From Selaginella moellendorffii (lineage: Eukaryota > Streptophyta > Lycopodiopsida > Selaginellales > Selaginellaceae), in contig NW_003314308.1 in assembly GCF_000143415.4 (NCBI RefSeq), forward strand, positions 365,794 to 429,793: a stretch of DNA of 64,000 nt, given 5' to 3'. Position numbers and translations under genes: made by a program. Shown piece by piece: positions 52,063 through 62,619 of the stretch (within the stretch, counting starts at the first letter, position 1; every line of letters starts with the position of its first letter). The notes beneath the pieces were generated by a model that saw nothing but the letters and a program-made list of their open reading frames with translations, ran no database searches and was not told the DNA's origin.

Positions 52063-53841
52063 ATGGCAATAGCACGAAGATCTCCACTGCTGCTAGCTTT
52101 GCTCTTGGCGATTTCCAGCTCCTCGCTTCTTCACGGCCATCACATCTCTAGCTGCCGTTGCCTCCACGGCGATCCAAATTGCTGGCCCCAGGATCGCGAC
52201 TGGAAGATCTTCAATGCCTCAATCCAAGGCCGGCTCATCGCGGTCAAGCCCCCGGCATGGCCTTGCCACGATCCCCAGTACGACCATCATCTCTGCGAGC
52301 TCGCCACCGAGAATTGGAGCGATCCCACCTGGAGATCCGACCAGCCGGGAGCGATGATGGCCGATAACTGGGAGATGGACGACGCCCGCAACGAGAGCTG
52401 CTCCATCCGCGACCCGAGGAGCTCGCGTTGCGAGCAAGGGTCAGTGCCGGTCTACGCGGTCAATGTTAGTCACGTCTTCCAGGTGGAGCTTGCGGTGGCT
52501 TTCGCTAGCAAGCACAACCTTCTCCTTGTGGTAAAGAACACTGGTCACGACTACCTTGGAAGAAGCACTGCGAGGGGATCGCTCAGCATTTGGATGCATC
52601 ACTTGCGGGAGCTGCGCTTTCACGGTGATCTTGGCTGTGATCAAGCAGAGCATTGCGACGATCTAGGGCTAGATCCAGCGGCGTATGTGACGATTGGAGC
52701 TGGAGTGACTTGGAACCAGCTCTACGAGGCCGCGCTGGAGCACAGGCGCGATATTGTGGGAGCTTCGTGCCCGTGGGTTGGAGCTGCCGGTGGATTCGCA
52801 CAAGGTGGCGGGCACAGCTTGCTCTCTCCAGTCTTTGGCCTCGCGGCGGACAATGTTGTGGAGCTCCAAGTTGTGACGGCTGATGGGAAGCGAAAGGTGG
52901 CGAGCGAGTGCCAAAACGAGGATCTCTTCTGGGCGCTCAGAGGTGGCGGCGGAGGTACGTTTGGAGTCGTGGTTTCACTCACTTACAGAACGTATCCGGC
53001 TCTCGAGAACGCAATCTTTGCGAGCGTGAATGTGACTGCCAAAGATCGCCCCAGTTTTGAGACGCTTCTCGAGGAGTTTGCACGGATGAATCCGGAGCTT
53101 TCATCTGATGGCTGGTCTGGTTTCTTCAATGTCGGCAACTTTTCACTCTCCTTGAGATACGTGCTTCCAAACAAGACCTTGGCATTCGCTCGCTCCAGCT
53201 TGAATTTTCTCCTCGGCTTCCAGCACAACCGGATTCAAACCCACTATTCTCTCAAATCCTACGCATCCTTCTACGAGCTCATTCAGCAAGCACTGTGCGG
53301 AAGCGATCCAAGCTGTCCCAACGTTGGCGGGCTGGCAGGGAATCCAGTTCTTCCAGCTTCACGTCTTATCCCAACTCAAGCTCTAAACTCTTTCCCAACC
53401 AAAGTCTCTAGAGCACTCGCGAAGATAGCTCTCGACTTCCAAGTTCCAATCGTGGGTGCCTTCGTCGCTGGTGGCCAAGTCTCTGTGCCTCGGGACAGCG
53501 CCGTGAATCCCGCCTGGAGAGATTCGCTGTGGCTCGTCATTGTTTCGGTGAGCGCCCCAAGATCACAGAGAAAAGAGGCAGCGACGCTGGTCTCGAGGGC
53601 CAACAAGGTGTTGATCGATATCACACCCGGATCTGGGAGCTACATGAACGAGGCCGACTACAACGAGCCACACTTCCACAGATCGTTCTTTGGAAGTCAT
53701 TACAAGCGGCTCTACGAGATCAAGCAGCGCGTGGATCCGGGAGGGCTCTTTGTGTGCCATCACTGCGTAGGGAGCGAGGACTGGACCCAGGATCTTAGAT
53801 GCAAAACCCAGTCAAACAAGTCAATCAACAAGATTGACTAA
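52063..53841 (+). CDS. Secreted FAD-linked oxidase of the fungal isoamyl-alcohol-oxidase type
   Basis: 592 residues, no intron, with a signal peptide (SPLLLALLLAISSSSLLHG). The FAD-binding PCMH domain has NTGHDYLGRST, whose His would carry FAD, and SCPWVGAAGG followed by QGGGHS, whose Cys could form the second flavin bond as in berberine-bridge-type enzymes. [20 protein letters not shown] and the C-terminal NEADYNEPHFHRSFFGSHY complete the substrate side. The N-terminal Cys-rich CRCLHGDPNCW with PCHDPQYD and the overall layout are those of ascomycete FAD-linked oxidases, more than of plant BBE-like proteins. The substrate is unknown. An inverted dead copy lies at 54636-55926. Confidence 0.85.
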   Translation: MAIARRSPLLLALLLAISSSSLLHGHHISSCRCLHGDPNCWPQDRDWKIFNASIQGRLIAVKPPAWPCHDPQYDHHLCELATENWSDPTWRSDQPGAMMADNWEMDDARNESCSIRDPRSSRCEQGSVPVYAVNVSHVFQVELAVAFASKHNLLLVVKNTGHDYLGRSTARGSLSIWMHHLRELRFHGDLGCDQAEHCDDLGLDPAAYVTIGAGVTWNQLYEAALEHRRDIVGASCPWVGAAGGFAQGGGHSLLSPVFGLAADNVVELQVVTADGKRKVASECQNEDLFWALRGGGGGTFGVVVSLTYRTYPALENAIFASVNVTAKDRPSFETLLEEFARMNPELSSDGWSGFFNVGNFSLSLRYVLPNKTLAFARSSLNFLLGFQHNRIQTHYSLKSYASFYELIQQALCGSDPSCPNVGGLAGNPVLPASRLIPTQALNSFPTKVSRALAKIALDFQVPIVGAFVAGGQVSVPRDSAVNPAWRDSLWLVIVSVSAPRSQRKEAATLVSRANKVLIDITPGSGSYMNEADYNEPHFHRSFFGSHYKRLYEIKQRVDPGGLFVCHHCVGSEDWTQDLRCKTQSNKSINKID

Positions 53842-53873
53842 AAGTGACATAATCCAACTAAGTAATATCAAAT

Positions 53874-53944
53874 GCGCAGCTGGTGTAGTGGTATCATAGT
53901 ACCCTCCCACGGTACTGACCGGGGTTCGATTCCCCGGCTGCGCA
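53874..53944 (+). tRNA. tRNA-Gly (anticodon CCC)
   Basis: 71 nt with acceptor stem GCGCAGC/GCTGCGC and discriminator A, D-arm with GTGTAGTGGTATC (B-box and A-box sequences normal), anticodon stem GTACC/GGTAC with a 7-nt loop CTCCCAC giving CCC, and T-arm GGGGTTCGATTCCCC. There is no intron, and CCA is not encoded. It lies 30 bp downstream of the FAD oxidase stop. Confidence 0.95.
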
Positions 53945-54040
53945 ATTTTAAATAAATACGTGGCTTTTGCCACGTGGACAATTTTTTTTTCTTTTGACAT
54001 GTCACGTGTTTTACTTCCAGAGAATGTAGGGTTCTTGAGG

Positions 54041-54499
54041 ATGAGGGCGCTGCTTTCCCTGGTGCGCCCAGCCTGTGGTTTTGTTTCTCGAGCGATCTCT
54101 CCCTCTCGATCGCGCTATGCCACTCATCAGATCTTCACTGCATCGGCCAGAAACCAGCCATGGGGATTCCGTGGATTCACATCGTCGAGGATTCTGGGCA
54201 CGGTGTACGAGGACGTGAGGAGGGAGCTACGGTGGAAGAAGCGCAAGAAGCTCATCAGATTGGGGCTCAAGAAGAGGAAGAGGAAGAAGAAGCGCAGGGG
54301 GAAGGGGATCTGGGCGGAGCCTTGCAAGGCGGAGCAAGAGCGGCAGAAGGATCACTCGCGCTGCATCATCGCGCCCTACGCCGACGCGCAGATGTGGCCC
54401 AGGATGAGCTGCGAGCGCGACCGCCGGCACGTCCTCAAGGCCTTGAACACTACGCTCGTCCACTTCGGCCAGATCAATAGCACCATGAGAAGGGAGTAG
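54041..54499 (+). CDS. Hypothetical basic protein, probable organelle presequence
   Basis: 152 residues from the ATG at 54041; an in-frame ATG at 53999 would add 14. The first 50 residues are rich in Arg/Ser and poor in acids (MRALLSLVRPACGFVSR, then ISPSRSRYATHQIF, then FTSSRILG), as in mitochondrial or plastid presequences. A very basic block follows (KKRKKLIRLGLKKRKRKKK). The end has CIIAPYADAQMWPRMSCERD. I do not recognise a family; a small organellar ribosomal or RNA-binding protein is possible. It sits in the spacer of the FAD-oxidase inverted repeat. Confidence 0.5.
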   Translation: MRALLSLVRPACGFVSRAISPSRSRYATHQIFTASARNQPWGFRGFTSSRILGTVYEDVRRELRWKKRKKLIRLGLKKRKRKKKRRGKGIWAEPCKAEQERQKDHSRCIIAPYADAQMWPRMSCERDRRHVLKALNTTLVHFGQINSTMRRE

Positions 54500-54582
54500 T
54501 CGATTGGTAGAGCTAGAGATGGAATGCCAGAGCTTAGATATCGCGGGAGTGGATTCCATGCTGGAGGGGCATTTTCTCTCCC

Positions 54583-56120
54583 TGGCAGCATTTGCCCAGA
54601 ATGGGCATTTGGAGGCAAACTAGTCAACTATGCTGACCATGGTTGACTTATTTGACTGGAATTTTGCACCTAAGGTCTTGGGTCCGGTCCTCGCTCCCTA
54701 CGCAGTGATGCTGCTTGATCTCATAGAGCGGCTTGTAGTGGCTTCCATAAAACGATCTCTGGAAGTGTGGCTCGTTGTAGTTGGCCTCGTTCATGTGGCT
54801 CCCAGATCCAGGCGTGATATCGATCAACAAGCATTGTTGCCTCTCTCCTTTGTGATCTCGGAGCATTCACGAAGGCAATGACGAGCAACAGGGAATCTCT
54901 CAAGGCGGGATTAACTGCGTTGTTGCGAAGCACCGAGACTTGGCCGCCAGCGATGACGCAGCCCAGGATTGGAACCTGAAAGTCGAGAGGTATCGTCAGG
55001 AGTGCTCGAGAAGCTTTGGCTGGGCAAAGTTGGGACGAGACGTGAAGCTGGAAGAACTGGATATCACAGTTTGGATTGATGATTTTGTAGAGGGATGTAT
55101 AGGATTGGAAAGAATAGTGTGTCTGAATCTGGCTGTGCTGGAAGCCGAGGAGAGAACTCAAGCTGGAGCGAGCCTTGTTTGGAAGTACGTATCTCAAGGG
55201 GGGAGAAGTTTCTGATATCGAAAAAACCAGACCAGCCATGAGATGAAAGCTCCGGATGCACCCGCGCAAACTCCTCGACGAGCGTCTCAAAGCTTGGGCG
55301 ATCTTCGGCAGTCAAGTCACGCTTGAAAAGATTGTGTTCTCGAAACTGTAAGTGAGTGAAACCACGACTCTCCGCCGCCACCTCTGAGAGCCCAAAAGAG
55401 ATCCTCGTTCTGGCACTTGTTCGCCACCTTTCGCTTCCCATCAGCCGTCACGACTTGGAGCTCCACAACATTGTCGGAAACGCTGGAGCGAGCAAGCGCC
55501 CACAATCTCGCGCCTGTGCTCCATCGCCGCCACGTAGAGCGGTTCCAAGTCCGATCGCCACATACGCCGCTGGATCTCGCCCTCGATCACAGCCAAGATC
55601 ACCGTGAGAGCGCACCTCTTGCAAGTGATGCATCCAAATGCTGAGCGCTCCCCTCGCAGTGCTCCTTCCACTGTAGTCGAAAGCCTCCACCTGGGAGACT
55701 TGACTAACATTGACCGCGTAGACCGGCACTGACCCTTGCTCGCGAGCCGGGATCGCGCCAATTCTCGGTGGCGAGCTCGCAGAGACGATGGTTGTAGTGG
55801 GGATCGTGATGAGCCGGCCTGGCCTTGAAGATCTTCCAGTCGCAATCGTGGGGCCGTGGCTAGAGATCCCGGGCTTGGCGAGGCGCTGGAAATCGCCAAG
55901 AGCAATGTTAGTAGGAGTGGAGCCATTGCTGGTCTAGCTAGATTGTGATCACTGTCTATTTTATTTCGCGGGAGTGATTAAGATCGTTCTCCGATCACAT
56001 GGGTTGTCTTTGGAATCTTTACAGATTGACAGCCAAGGAAGCAAGAAAACGAATTCATGGATCTATACTTTTTGCGAGCTCGACTGTTGTTGGCAGCATT
56101 TGCCCAGAATGGGCATTTGG
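54583..56120. repeat. Identical 30-bp direct repeats flanking the FAD-oxidase relic
   Basis: The same 30 bases occur at 54583-54612 and 56091-56120, just outside the two ends of the inverted FAD-oxidase relic. In the + frame both read LAAFAQNGHL, the core of a PPR motif like that in the gene at 49456-51861 (near 49998). They look like PPR-gene debris used at the edges of a rearrangement. Confidence 0.85.
54636..55926 (-). pseudogene. FAD-linked oxidase relic, inverted copy
   Basis: It follows the intact gene from its ATG (55926, MAPLLLTLLLAISS) to beyond its stop, on the opposite strand. Several deletions (for example the flavin CPWVG/QGGGHS region), frameshifts and stops remove any function. 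Readable pieces include SFETLVEEFARVHPELSSHG, LGFQHSQIQTHYS, VIAGGQVSVLRNNAVNPALR and HHCVGSEDRTQDLR. Confidence 0.92.
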
Positions 56121-56160
56121 GGGAGGCATAGATTTTGCTGCGAGAGATCATCGATGATCA

Positions 56161-58073
56161 TCAAGTTCTACTCGCCAAGTTCGTCACAAGTGCGTAAGCT
56201 GCCGCATCTTCATTCACCACAGCCAAATTCTCGAAGGCCATCTTTCCGAGAGCCACATTTTCCCACTTGTGACAAGCACCCAGCACGGTCTTCCACGCCA
56301 CCGGAGTGACTCCATCGCTACTACGATCCACCATTGCTTTGGACACCGTCGCCACGGCGAGATCCATCTCGTTACTCCGTCCCAGGCCGTCAACCAGGCA
56401 ATTGTAGTGCTGCGAGCTCGGCGAAACTCCAAACTTGGAGCTCATGATCTCCAAGAACTCCGAGCACAGTCTTACATCACCGGCGTGGCTGCAAGCAGAG
56501 AGGATGTGCACGAAAGTTATGGCGTTCGCTGCTAGCCCCTCGTCGATCATCCTGTGGAACAACCCCACCACCGTGCGAGCGTCACCTCTCCTGCTGAATC
56601 CCGCCATCAAAGAGTTCCAAGTTACCGGATCTCTCGCCTCCATGGCCGAGTCGAAGACGAACTGGGCGTTTTGCAAGCTTCCACACTTGCCGTAGACGTC
56701 GACGAGGCTGTTTGCTACGACGGTGTTGGCCTCGAAGCCGGACCTCGCGACGTGAGCATGGAGAAGCTTGCAAACTTCCGTCGATGGAACGCAGGAGCCA
56801 CAGGCCTTGAGAGCTGCGACGAGAGTGAAAACATCCGGCTCGACTTGCTGCTCGCGTTTCATCCTGGAGAAGAGCTCCAGTGCCATGCCGGGGTCACCGG
56901 TTTCTACACACCCGAGTATGATCGAGTTCCACGAGACCACGTCGCGGCGAAAAGTCTCGAAAACCCGGCGAGCGTCGTCCAGGCTTCCACACGCTGCGTA
57001 CGAATCCACCAGGCCGTTGTGGAGGATGCCATCCGAGCTGAAAAACCCGGCCTTTGCTGCTCGAGAGTGAATCGCCATGACCATCTCCAGGCTCCTCACT
57101 TTGACGATCTTTCCAGCGGCGAGCTCGCCATCTTCTCTCGATGCGAGACCGACGCAAGCTTTGAGAGCAGCACTGAAAGTCCGGCCGTTCGGTTCGCAGG
57201 CTTCTTCGATCCGAGAGAAAGCCACCAAAGCCGATTCTTCCATCCGATTCTCCGCGAAGCCGAGAATGATCGTGTTCCAAGACACCACGTCTCGGCATCG
57301 CATTCTCGAGAAGACCCTGTAAGCGTCGTCCATGCTTCCACACCTCGAGTACATGTCCACCAGCGCGTTTGCCACGAACAAGTCGGAGTCGAAGCTTTCC
57401 ACTCGAGCTTGGCGGTGGAAAGCCATGCCTTTCTCCAAGCTCCTCATCTTGACCACCGAGTTTCTTCCTCCATCCTTGCTCCATCTCTCTTCTCTAGCCG
57501 CCAGACCAGAGCAGGCCTTGAGCAGCGCCACGAAAGTCCGAGCGTTTGGAGCACAGCCACCTGCGAGCATTCGATGGAAGAGCTCAAAGACTTGGATTTC
57601 TTGCTTGGACTCTACGTACCCGAGCATCAGGGCGGTCCAGGAGACGACGTTGGGAGCGCGAATTTTGTCCAGGGCTCTGCGAGCATCCACCAGACCTCCA
57701 CACCTCGCGTAGGCGTGGACGATCTTGCTCGCAATGTAGACGTTTGCGTCCATTCCACTCTGGATGGCGGCAAGGTGGGCTTCTCTCGCCATCCAAAGGC
57801 TTTTGGAGCTGATAGAGCCATCGAGCGCCGCGAGCAAGGCGCAAAATTTCGAGCTTGCGCTCGTTCTTCCCTCCAATCGCTGTGATTTCGTGTTGTTTGT
57901 AAGCTCCCCGCTGCTATGGCAAGAACATGAAGGAATTTCGCGCTTCCACAGAATGGAAATCGATCAGTCGCGAGCTCCACAGTGTGAATTGAGAGGTTTA
58001 CCTGCTGGATCGAGAAATACGACATCGATGCCAAAATCCCCAAGAACCCTAAAATATTGTTCTTTCCCTTCAT
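56161..58073 (-). CDS. PPR protein, E-type; likely 2 exons
   Basis: The main exon is 56161-57879 (572 codons plus stop) with PLS-type repeats (YARCGGLVDARRALDKI, MYSRCGSMDDAYRVFSRM, VSWNTIILGFAENRMEESAL) and an E-like end (AWKTVLGACHKWENVALGK). It has no ATG before MAREAH at about residue 30. A small upstream exon 58002-58073 (24 codons, MKGKNNILGFLGILASMSYF...) joins in phase 0 over a GT-AG intron (57880-58001) and would give 596 residues. That ATG is only 17 bp from the ALG6 ATG on the other strand, so the two leaders would overlap. The body call is firm; the first exon is inference. Confidence 0.82.
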
Positions 58074-58090
58074 TAGGGTTTATCGGGATC

Positions 58091-59852
58091 ATGCGGGATG
58101 CGCCTTCGTTCCGCGCTTCCGCGATCTTCATTGCGGCCGTCGCCGTGCTGATTCGTCTTCTCACAGGCCTCCATTCGTATTCTGGTCAGTTTTCTCGCGA
58201 AGAAATCTCGCTTCTTGAATCGGATCTCTTCCAGGCGCTGGAAATCCTCCCAAGTATGGAGATTACGAAGCGCAGCGGCACTGGATGGAGCTAACGATCA
58301 ACCTGCCCGTCTCGGACTGGTACCGCAACACTACTGACAACGATCTTGGCTACTGGGGCCTGGATTATCCTCCTCTCACGGCCTACCAGAGCTACATACA
58401 TGGAGTTTTCATGCGAAAGTTTGACGAGCAGTCGGTTGCATTGCATTCTTCCAGAGGCTATGAATCTCTCCACAGGTATGTCATGCTCTAGTTGCGCTTC
58501 TCCTTTTCATTTCTCTAACTTGCAAGTCTGGGCAGCAAGGTTCTCATGCGATGGACTGTGGTGTTATCGGACCTTGCTATTTTTTTCCCGGCAGCTATAG
58601 CTTTCGTTGCGGCTTATTATCGCCAGAGAAGTCATGAAGAGCGTGTCTGGGTTCTAGCGCTTATTCTGTTGCAACCGGCTCTGATATTGATCGATCACGG
58701 ACACTTTCAGGTTCTCTTCTTCCGCACTCTTGTTTCTAAGTTTTCTGGCATTGCGTTCTTCCAGTATAACTGTCTGAGCCTGGGATTGGCGATTGGTGCC
58801 GCGGCAGCAGTCATTTCAAGGTGGGAGATAGTAGCGTGTGTTTTATTTTCATTGTCGCTTAATCACAAGCAGGTAAAGCCGACTATAGCTCAACAAATTC
58901 TCATGAATGCGTACTTTTGCAGATGAGCATGTATTACGCTCCCGCGTTCTTTTCGCATCTCCTGGGGATTTCTTTGAGAAAGAAGTATCCGGTGCTGAAT
59001 GTTTTGAAGCTTGGAGCTGCCGTTTTATCGACTTTTGCTCTTTGCTGGTGGCCATTTTTGCATTCCAGAGAAGCAGTATTACAGGTAATCAAACCATCGG
59101 TAATACCCGTGCTTTACATGTTTCTACACAGGTTCTGAGTCGCCTGGTTCCAATCCATCGGGGATTGTTTGAGGACTACGTGAGCAATTTTTGGTGTGTT
59201 TCTAACCTGCTCATAAAGTGGAAACAGCTGCTCCCAGATCGAGTGCTTGTTCAGCTTGCGTTCGTCGCCACTTTGGCCTGTATACTGCCGTCTATGCTTC
59301 AGCAGATACTCAGGCCAAGCAGGAGAGGCTTCCTCCTGGCGATGTTCAATTGCTCGTTTGCCTTCTATTTCTTCTCTTACCAAGGTGACTATCTTCGATT
59401 GGTATTTTGTACCGCTGACTTGCTAAAGCTTTTGGTTGTCAGTGCACGAGAAATCTATTCTTCTTCCTGTAATTCCGGGAACGCTTCTCGCTTTAGACGA
59501 GCCACTCGTTTGGAGATGGCTGATACCAGGTGCACTCATGTCCATGTTCCCTTTGCTCGTTCGAGATGGTCTCCTGCTCCCATATTTCGCGTTGCTGCTG
59601 CTCTTCTTCCTCGGTTTTGTTCCACTCAGGAGTTTCAACCCAGTAGCAGCATCCTCACTGCTTGGTGGCTTCGTTCTTCATCTCGCTTATCTGCTGCTGG
59701 ATCCACCTGCGAGATACCCATACCTTTTTGAGGCTTTTATTGCAACCTACACATTCGCATACTTCGCCGCGATCTTTCTGTACACAAACTACCGCCAGTG
59801 GTCCAGGAGTCGAGTTTTATCGTCGACACAAAAACGGAAAAAGAAAGTATGA
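58091..59852 (+). CDS. ALG6: ALG6 alpha-1,3-glucosyltransferase, 7 exons
   Basis: Exons 58091-58184, 58235-58475, 58536-58710, 58765-58872, 58923-59084, 59132-59384, 59443-59852; 480 residues. The lumenal loop after TM1 has the family signature YGDYEAQRHWMELTINLP, VSDWYRNTTDNDLGYWGL and DYPPLTAYQSYIHG; further on come LIDHGHFQYNCLSLGL and FPI-type RGLFEDYVSNFWC. About a dozen membrane spans follow. It adds the first glucose to Man9GlcNAc2-PP-dolichol in the ER. The C-terminus ends in a basic tail (STQKRKKKV). Confidence 0.95.
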
Positions 59853-60261
59853 GTTGACACAGGTACGCTTTATCTAGAATTTCCTGCATGTACTGACATT
59901 AGTTTTGTAGTACTAACTGAAGATGAGCGCTTCTTAAGCCGTTGTTTCCTTCCGCGTCAATTTGGTAGGGACGCGTCTTAATAGCAGTTTCCTTTTCGTC
60001 TCCAATCCGGCATGAATAGGTCGGTTCTCTGTGGATCCTTTGTCCCTGCCCTTCTTTCTCAAGTTGCATCCTTGACTTTGTTTTAGAATAACAGCAAGCA
60101 AATGCCTGATCGTGTCGTCTGAGTTAGCTGTCCCCTTCTCGGTTCCGTCTTTCTCTTGAGACGGCGCTTTCTCTACGACTTTGCTCACAATGGTGTTCTT
60201 CATCCTCCATGGTTATTCTCCTCTTCGGTTCCTCTTCTGAATTGCATTCACTCCTATCAGC
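59853..60261. other. Intergenic; one doubtful minus-strand ORF
   Basis: A minus-strand frame at 59934-60203 opens with ATG (MKNTIVSKVVEKAPS) and gives 89 basic residues with no known domain. It may be chance or a decayed exon. Otherwise this is the ALG6 3' flank and aspartic-protease promoter. Confidence 0.3.
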
Positions 60262-62295
60262 ATGCAGGCTTTTTTAGTCCTCCTTTTCAATCTCGCTTTC
60301 GCGAGTTCCCTGGATTTTAGAATTATTCACAGATACTCGGATGAGGCAAGGGGGCTCTTGGGTCTAGGAGAAGAGCCAGCTCCTCCGGTGAGAGGCAGCT
60401 TAGATTACCACAGGCTGCTGCTCAAGCACGACCTGTCAAAGCACGGCCGAGAGCTGCTCACTGGCAACGACAGTCTAGCGCTACTGCAAGGCAATTATAC
60501 TGAGGATCTGGGACCGAGGTTCGGAGGGTAAGGTAGACGATCTCTGAAAGTTTTTCATTATCCAATCGAATTCGCTTCTCTTCTCACAAATCTGTTGCTT
60601 TCAGAATTCACTACACGTTTGTGGATATAGGCACTCCAAATGTTTCTTTTCTGGTGGCACTTGACACTGGGAGTGACTTGTTTTGGGTTCCCTGCGACTG
60701 TAAGCACTGCCAGTCCGTTTCTCCATCGGAGTTTCCCACTTTGGTATGTGTTTCACTAGAAATTGTTCTTGAAGGTTTGACCGTGCCTTTCAGAAGAAGA
60801 GGCTTACATACTTCACAACAAACAGTTCGACGACCAACAAGCTACTCACTTGTGGCGACAAGGCTTGCTCCAGCAGCTCGTGCACCGGCAACTCCTCAGT
60901 CTGTCCATACACGGTTAGATATCTTTCAGAGAACACTTCTACCTCAGGAAAACTAGTGGAGGATGTGATTCACCTTTTCAAGCCATCGACAAGCTCTGCC
61001 ATTACTGCCAGAATCATTTTTGGGTGAGGATGTTTTCCATTCTTCAGAGCTTTTCTTGACTATTTGCAGCAAACAGGTGTGGGGAGCAGCAAACGGGATT
61101 GTTTCTACGTGGTGGTGCTCCCAATGGACTCCTGGGATTGGGGCCGGGAGACGTGTCGCTCCCAAGCATGCTCGCCAAAGACGGTCTCATAAACGACACA
61201 TTTTCAATGTGCTTTGACACCGATGGATCGGGACGGATTCTTTTCGGTGATCGGGGAGCTAAATCGCAGCAAACCACTTCCTTCATTCCAAACTCTGGCG
61301 TTAAGTAAGTGATAGTTGAGTTTTCCTTTTTGAGCCAGCTGCGATGAAACATTCTGCAGAAGTGCGTACGATGTTGGTATTGAACAGTTTACTGTTGGCA
61401 CGCGAAACATCACTTTTAGAAGCTTCAATGCACTCTTTGATACCGGGACAACGTTGACGTACCTTCAGTCCGATGCCTACCAGCGTGTGACAGAAGCAGT
61501 AAGGCCAGTTTAAAACTTTGTTTTTGTGTGCCAAACATTCTCCTGGTGACGCAGTTCGACAGCCAGATCAATCTCAGAAGAATAACAAACGTGGACTTGT
61601 CTCCTTATGAGTATTGCTACCGATTGAAGTTAGTCTTTGTTTGAGTTTAATCTTTCGAGCCGGTCTCACACAGACTTGTGTTTGTCATGCAGCGGCAACG
61701 AAGATACAGTAACAGACATTCCAGCACCATCATTGTCGCTAACATTTCAAGGAGGAGGGAATTTTTCTGTGGTAGATCCTCTGGTGTTGGTCATCGGCTC
61801 GGACGTAAGTTATCTCTCGGTGCTTTGTTTAAACGAAAACTCAAATCCATTCGTGGCTTGCAGAGTAGAGTACTAGGATTTTGTTTAGCAGTTCTCGAGA
61901 GCAACTTTCCCATCATCGGCCGTAAGTACTGCGTTTTCGCTAGAATCAAGCTGAGAAAACCTTGCGTACTGCGCAGAGAACTTCATGGGAGGCTACAGAT
62001 TCGCTTTCGATCGGGAGCGTTCGACGCTGGGATGGTCGCCCGCCAATTGTAAGTGTTCGCTCCATCTTCTCCAAGTTTAAGCTCTTGCTCGGCTTTGTCT
62101 CGCACAGGCTATCATTTGGAAGACGGGGCATCGTTCGAGCACACTCCATCGCCGATCAATCAACCCGTCTCCCAGAATCGAAACGACAACAGTCCATTCC
62201 TCAAGCCTCCACAGCAGGAGGCCGCCGCGAGTTTTGGTATCACCCAAACTTCCAGCGTTTTCGTCGTTCTATTCTTCCTGTTCATCCTATTTTGA
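60262..62295 (+). CDS. Aspartic protease, secreted, probably GPI-anchored, 10 exons
   Basis: Exons 60262-60527, 60605-60743, 60794-61023, 61077-61304, 61360-61498, 61555-61628, 61693-61804, 61864-61921, 61977-62048, 62108-62295; 501 residues. Signal peptide MQAFLVLLFNLAFASS; first catalytic motif ALDTGSDLFWVPCDC; second ALFDTGTTLTYL; flap region CPYTVRYLSENTSTSG; C-terminal GGYRFAFDRERSTLGW. A Ser/Gln/Pro-rich linker and a hydrophobic end (SSVFVVLFFLFILF) suggest a GPI-anchor signal, as in plant APF-type (A1B) proteases. No plant-specific saposin insert. Substrate unknown. Confidence 0.92.
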
Positions 62296-62619
62296 AAAAT
62301 TGGATATTCTATCGAGATTGATCTATATCCGTTGGATCCAACCTAGCCTTATCAAGGGCTGGGATGTTCTCTGACCGCTCTGACCAACCAGTCAACAATG
62401 TGTGGTGGACGAGGTTTGGTGGGTTAGTGAGGAATGACGTCGCGATTTAGGGTTCTTCAGGCGTGCCTCGCGTGTTCCTCGTGAGATCTTCCATCGCCAA
62501 GCTCAATCGAGGTAGCAAACCGTAATTCCATCCTCTTCTAAGGCCCTCGTAGCTACATTCATCGATTCATTCTCATCTTTCCTTGCTCCTGTGCCAGGGC
62601 AAGCCGCAGAGGAGGAGCT

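Noticed and set aside
56554-57885. A 443-codon + strand frame opposite the PPR gene at 56.2-57.9 kb
   Set aside because: Same reason: it mirrors the repeat array and has no domain.
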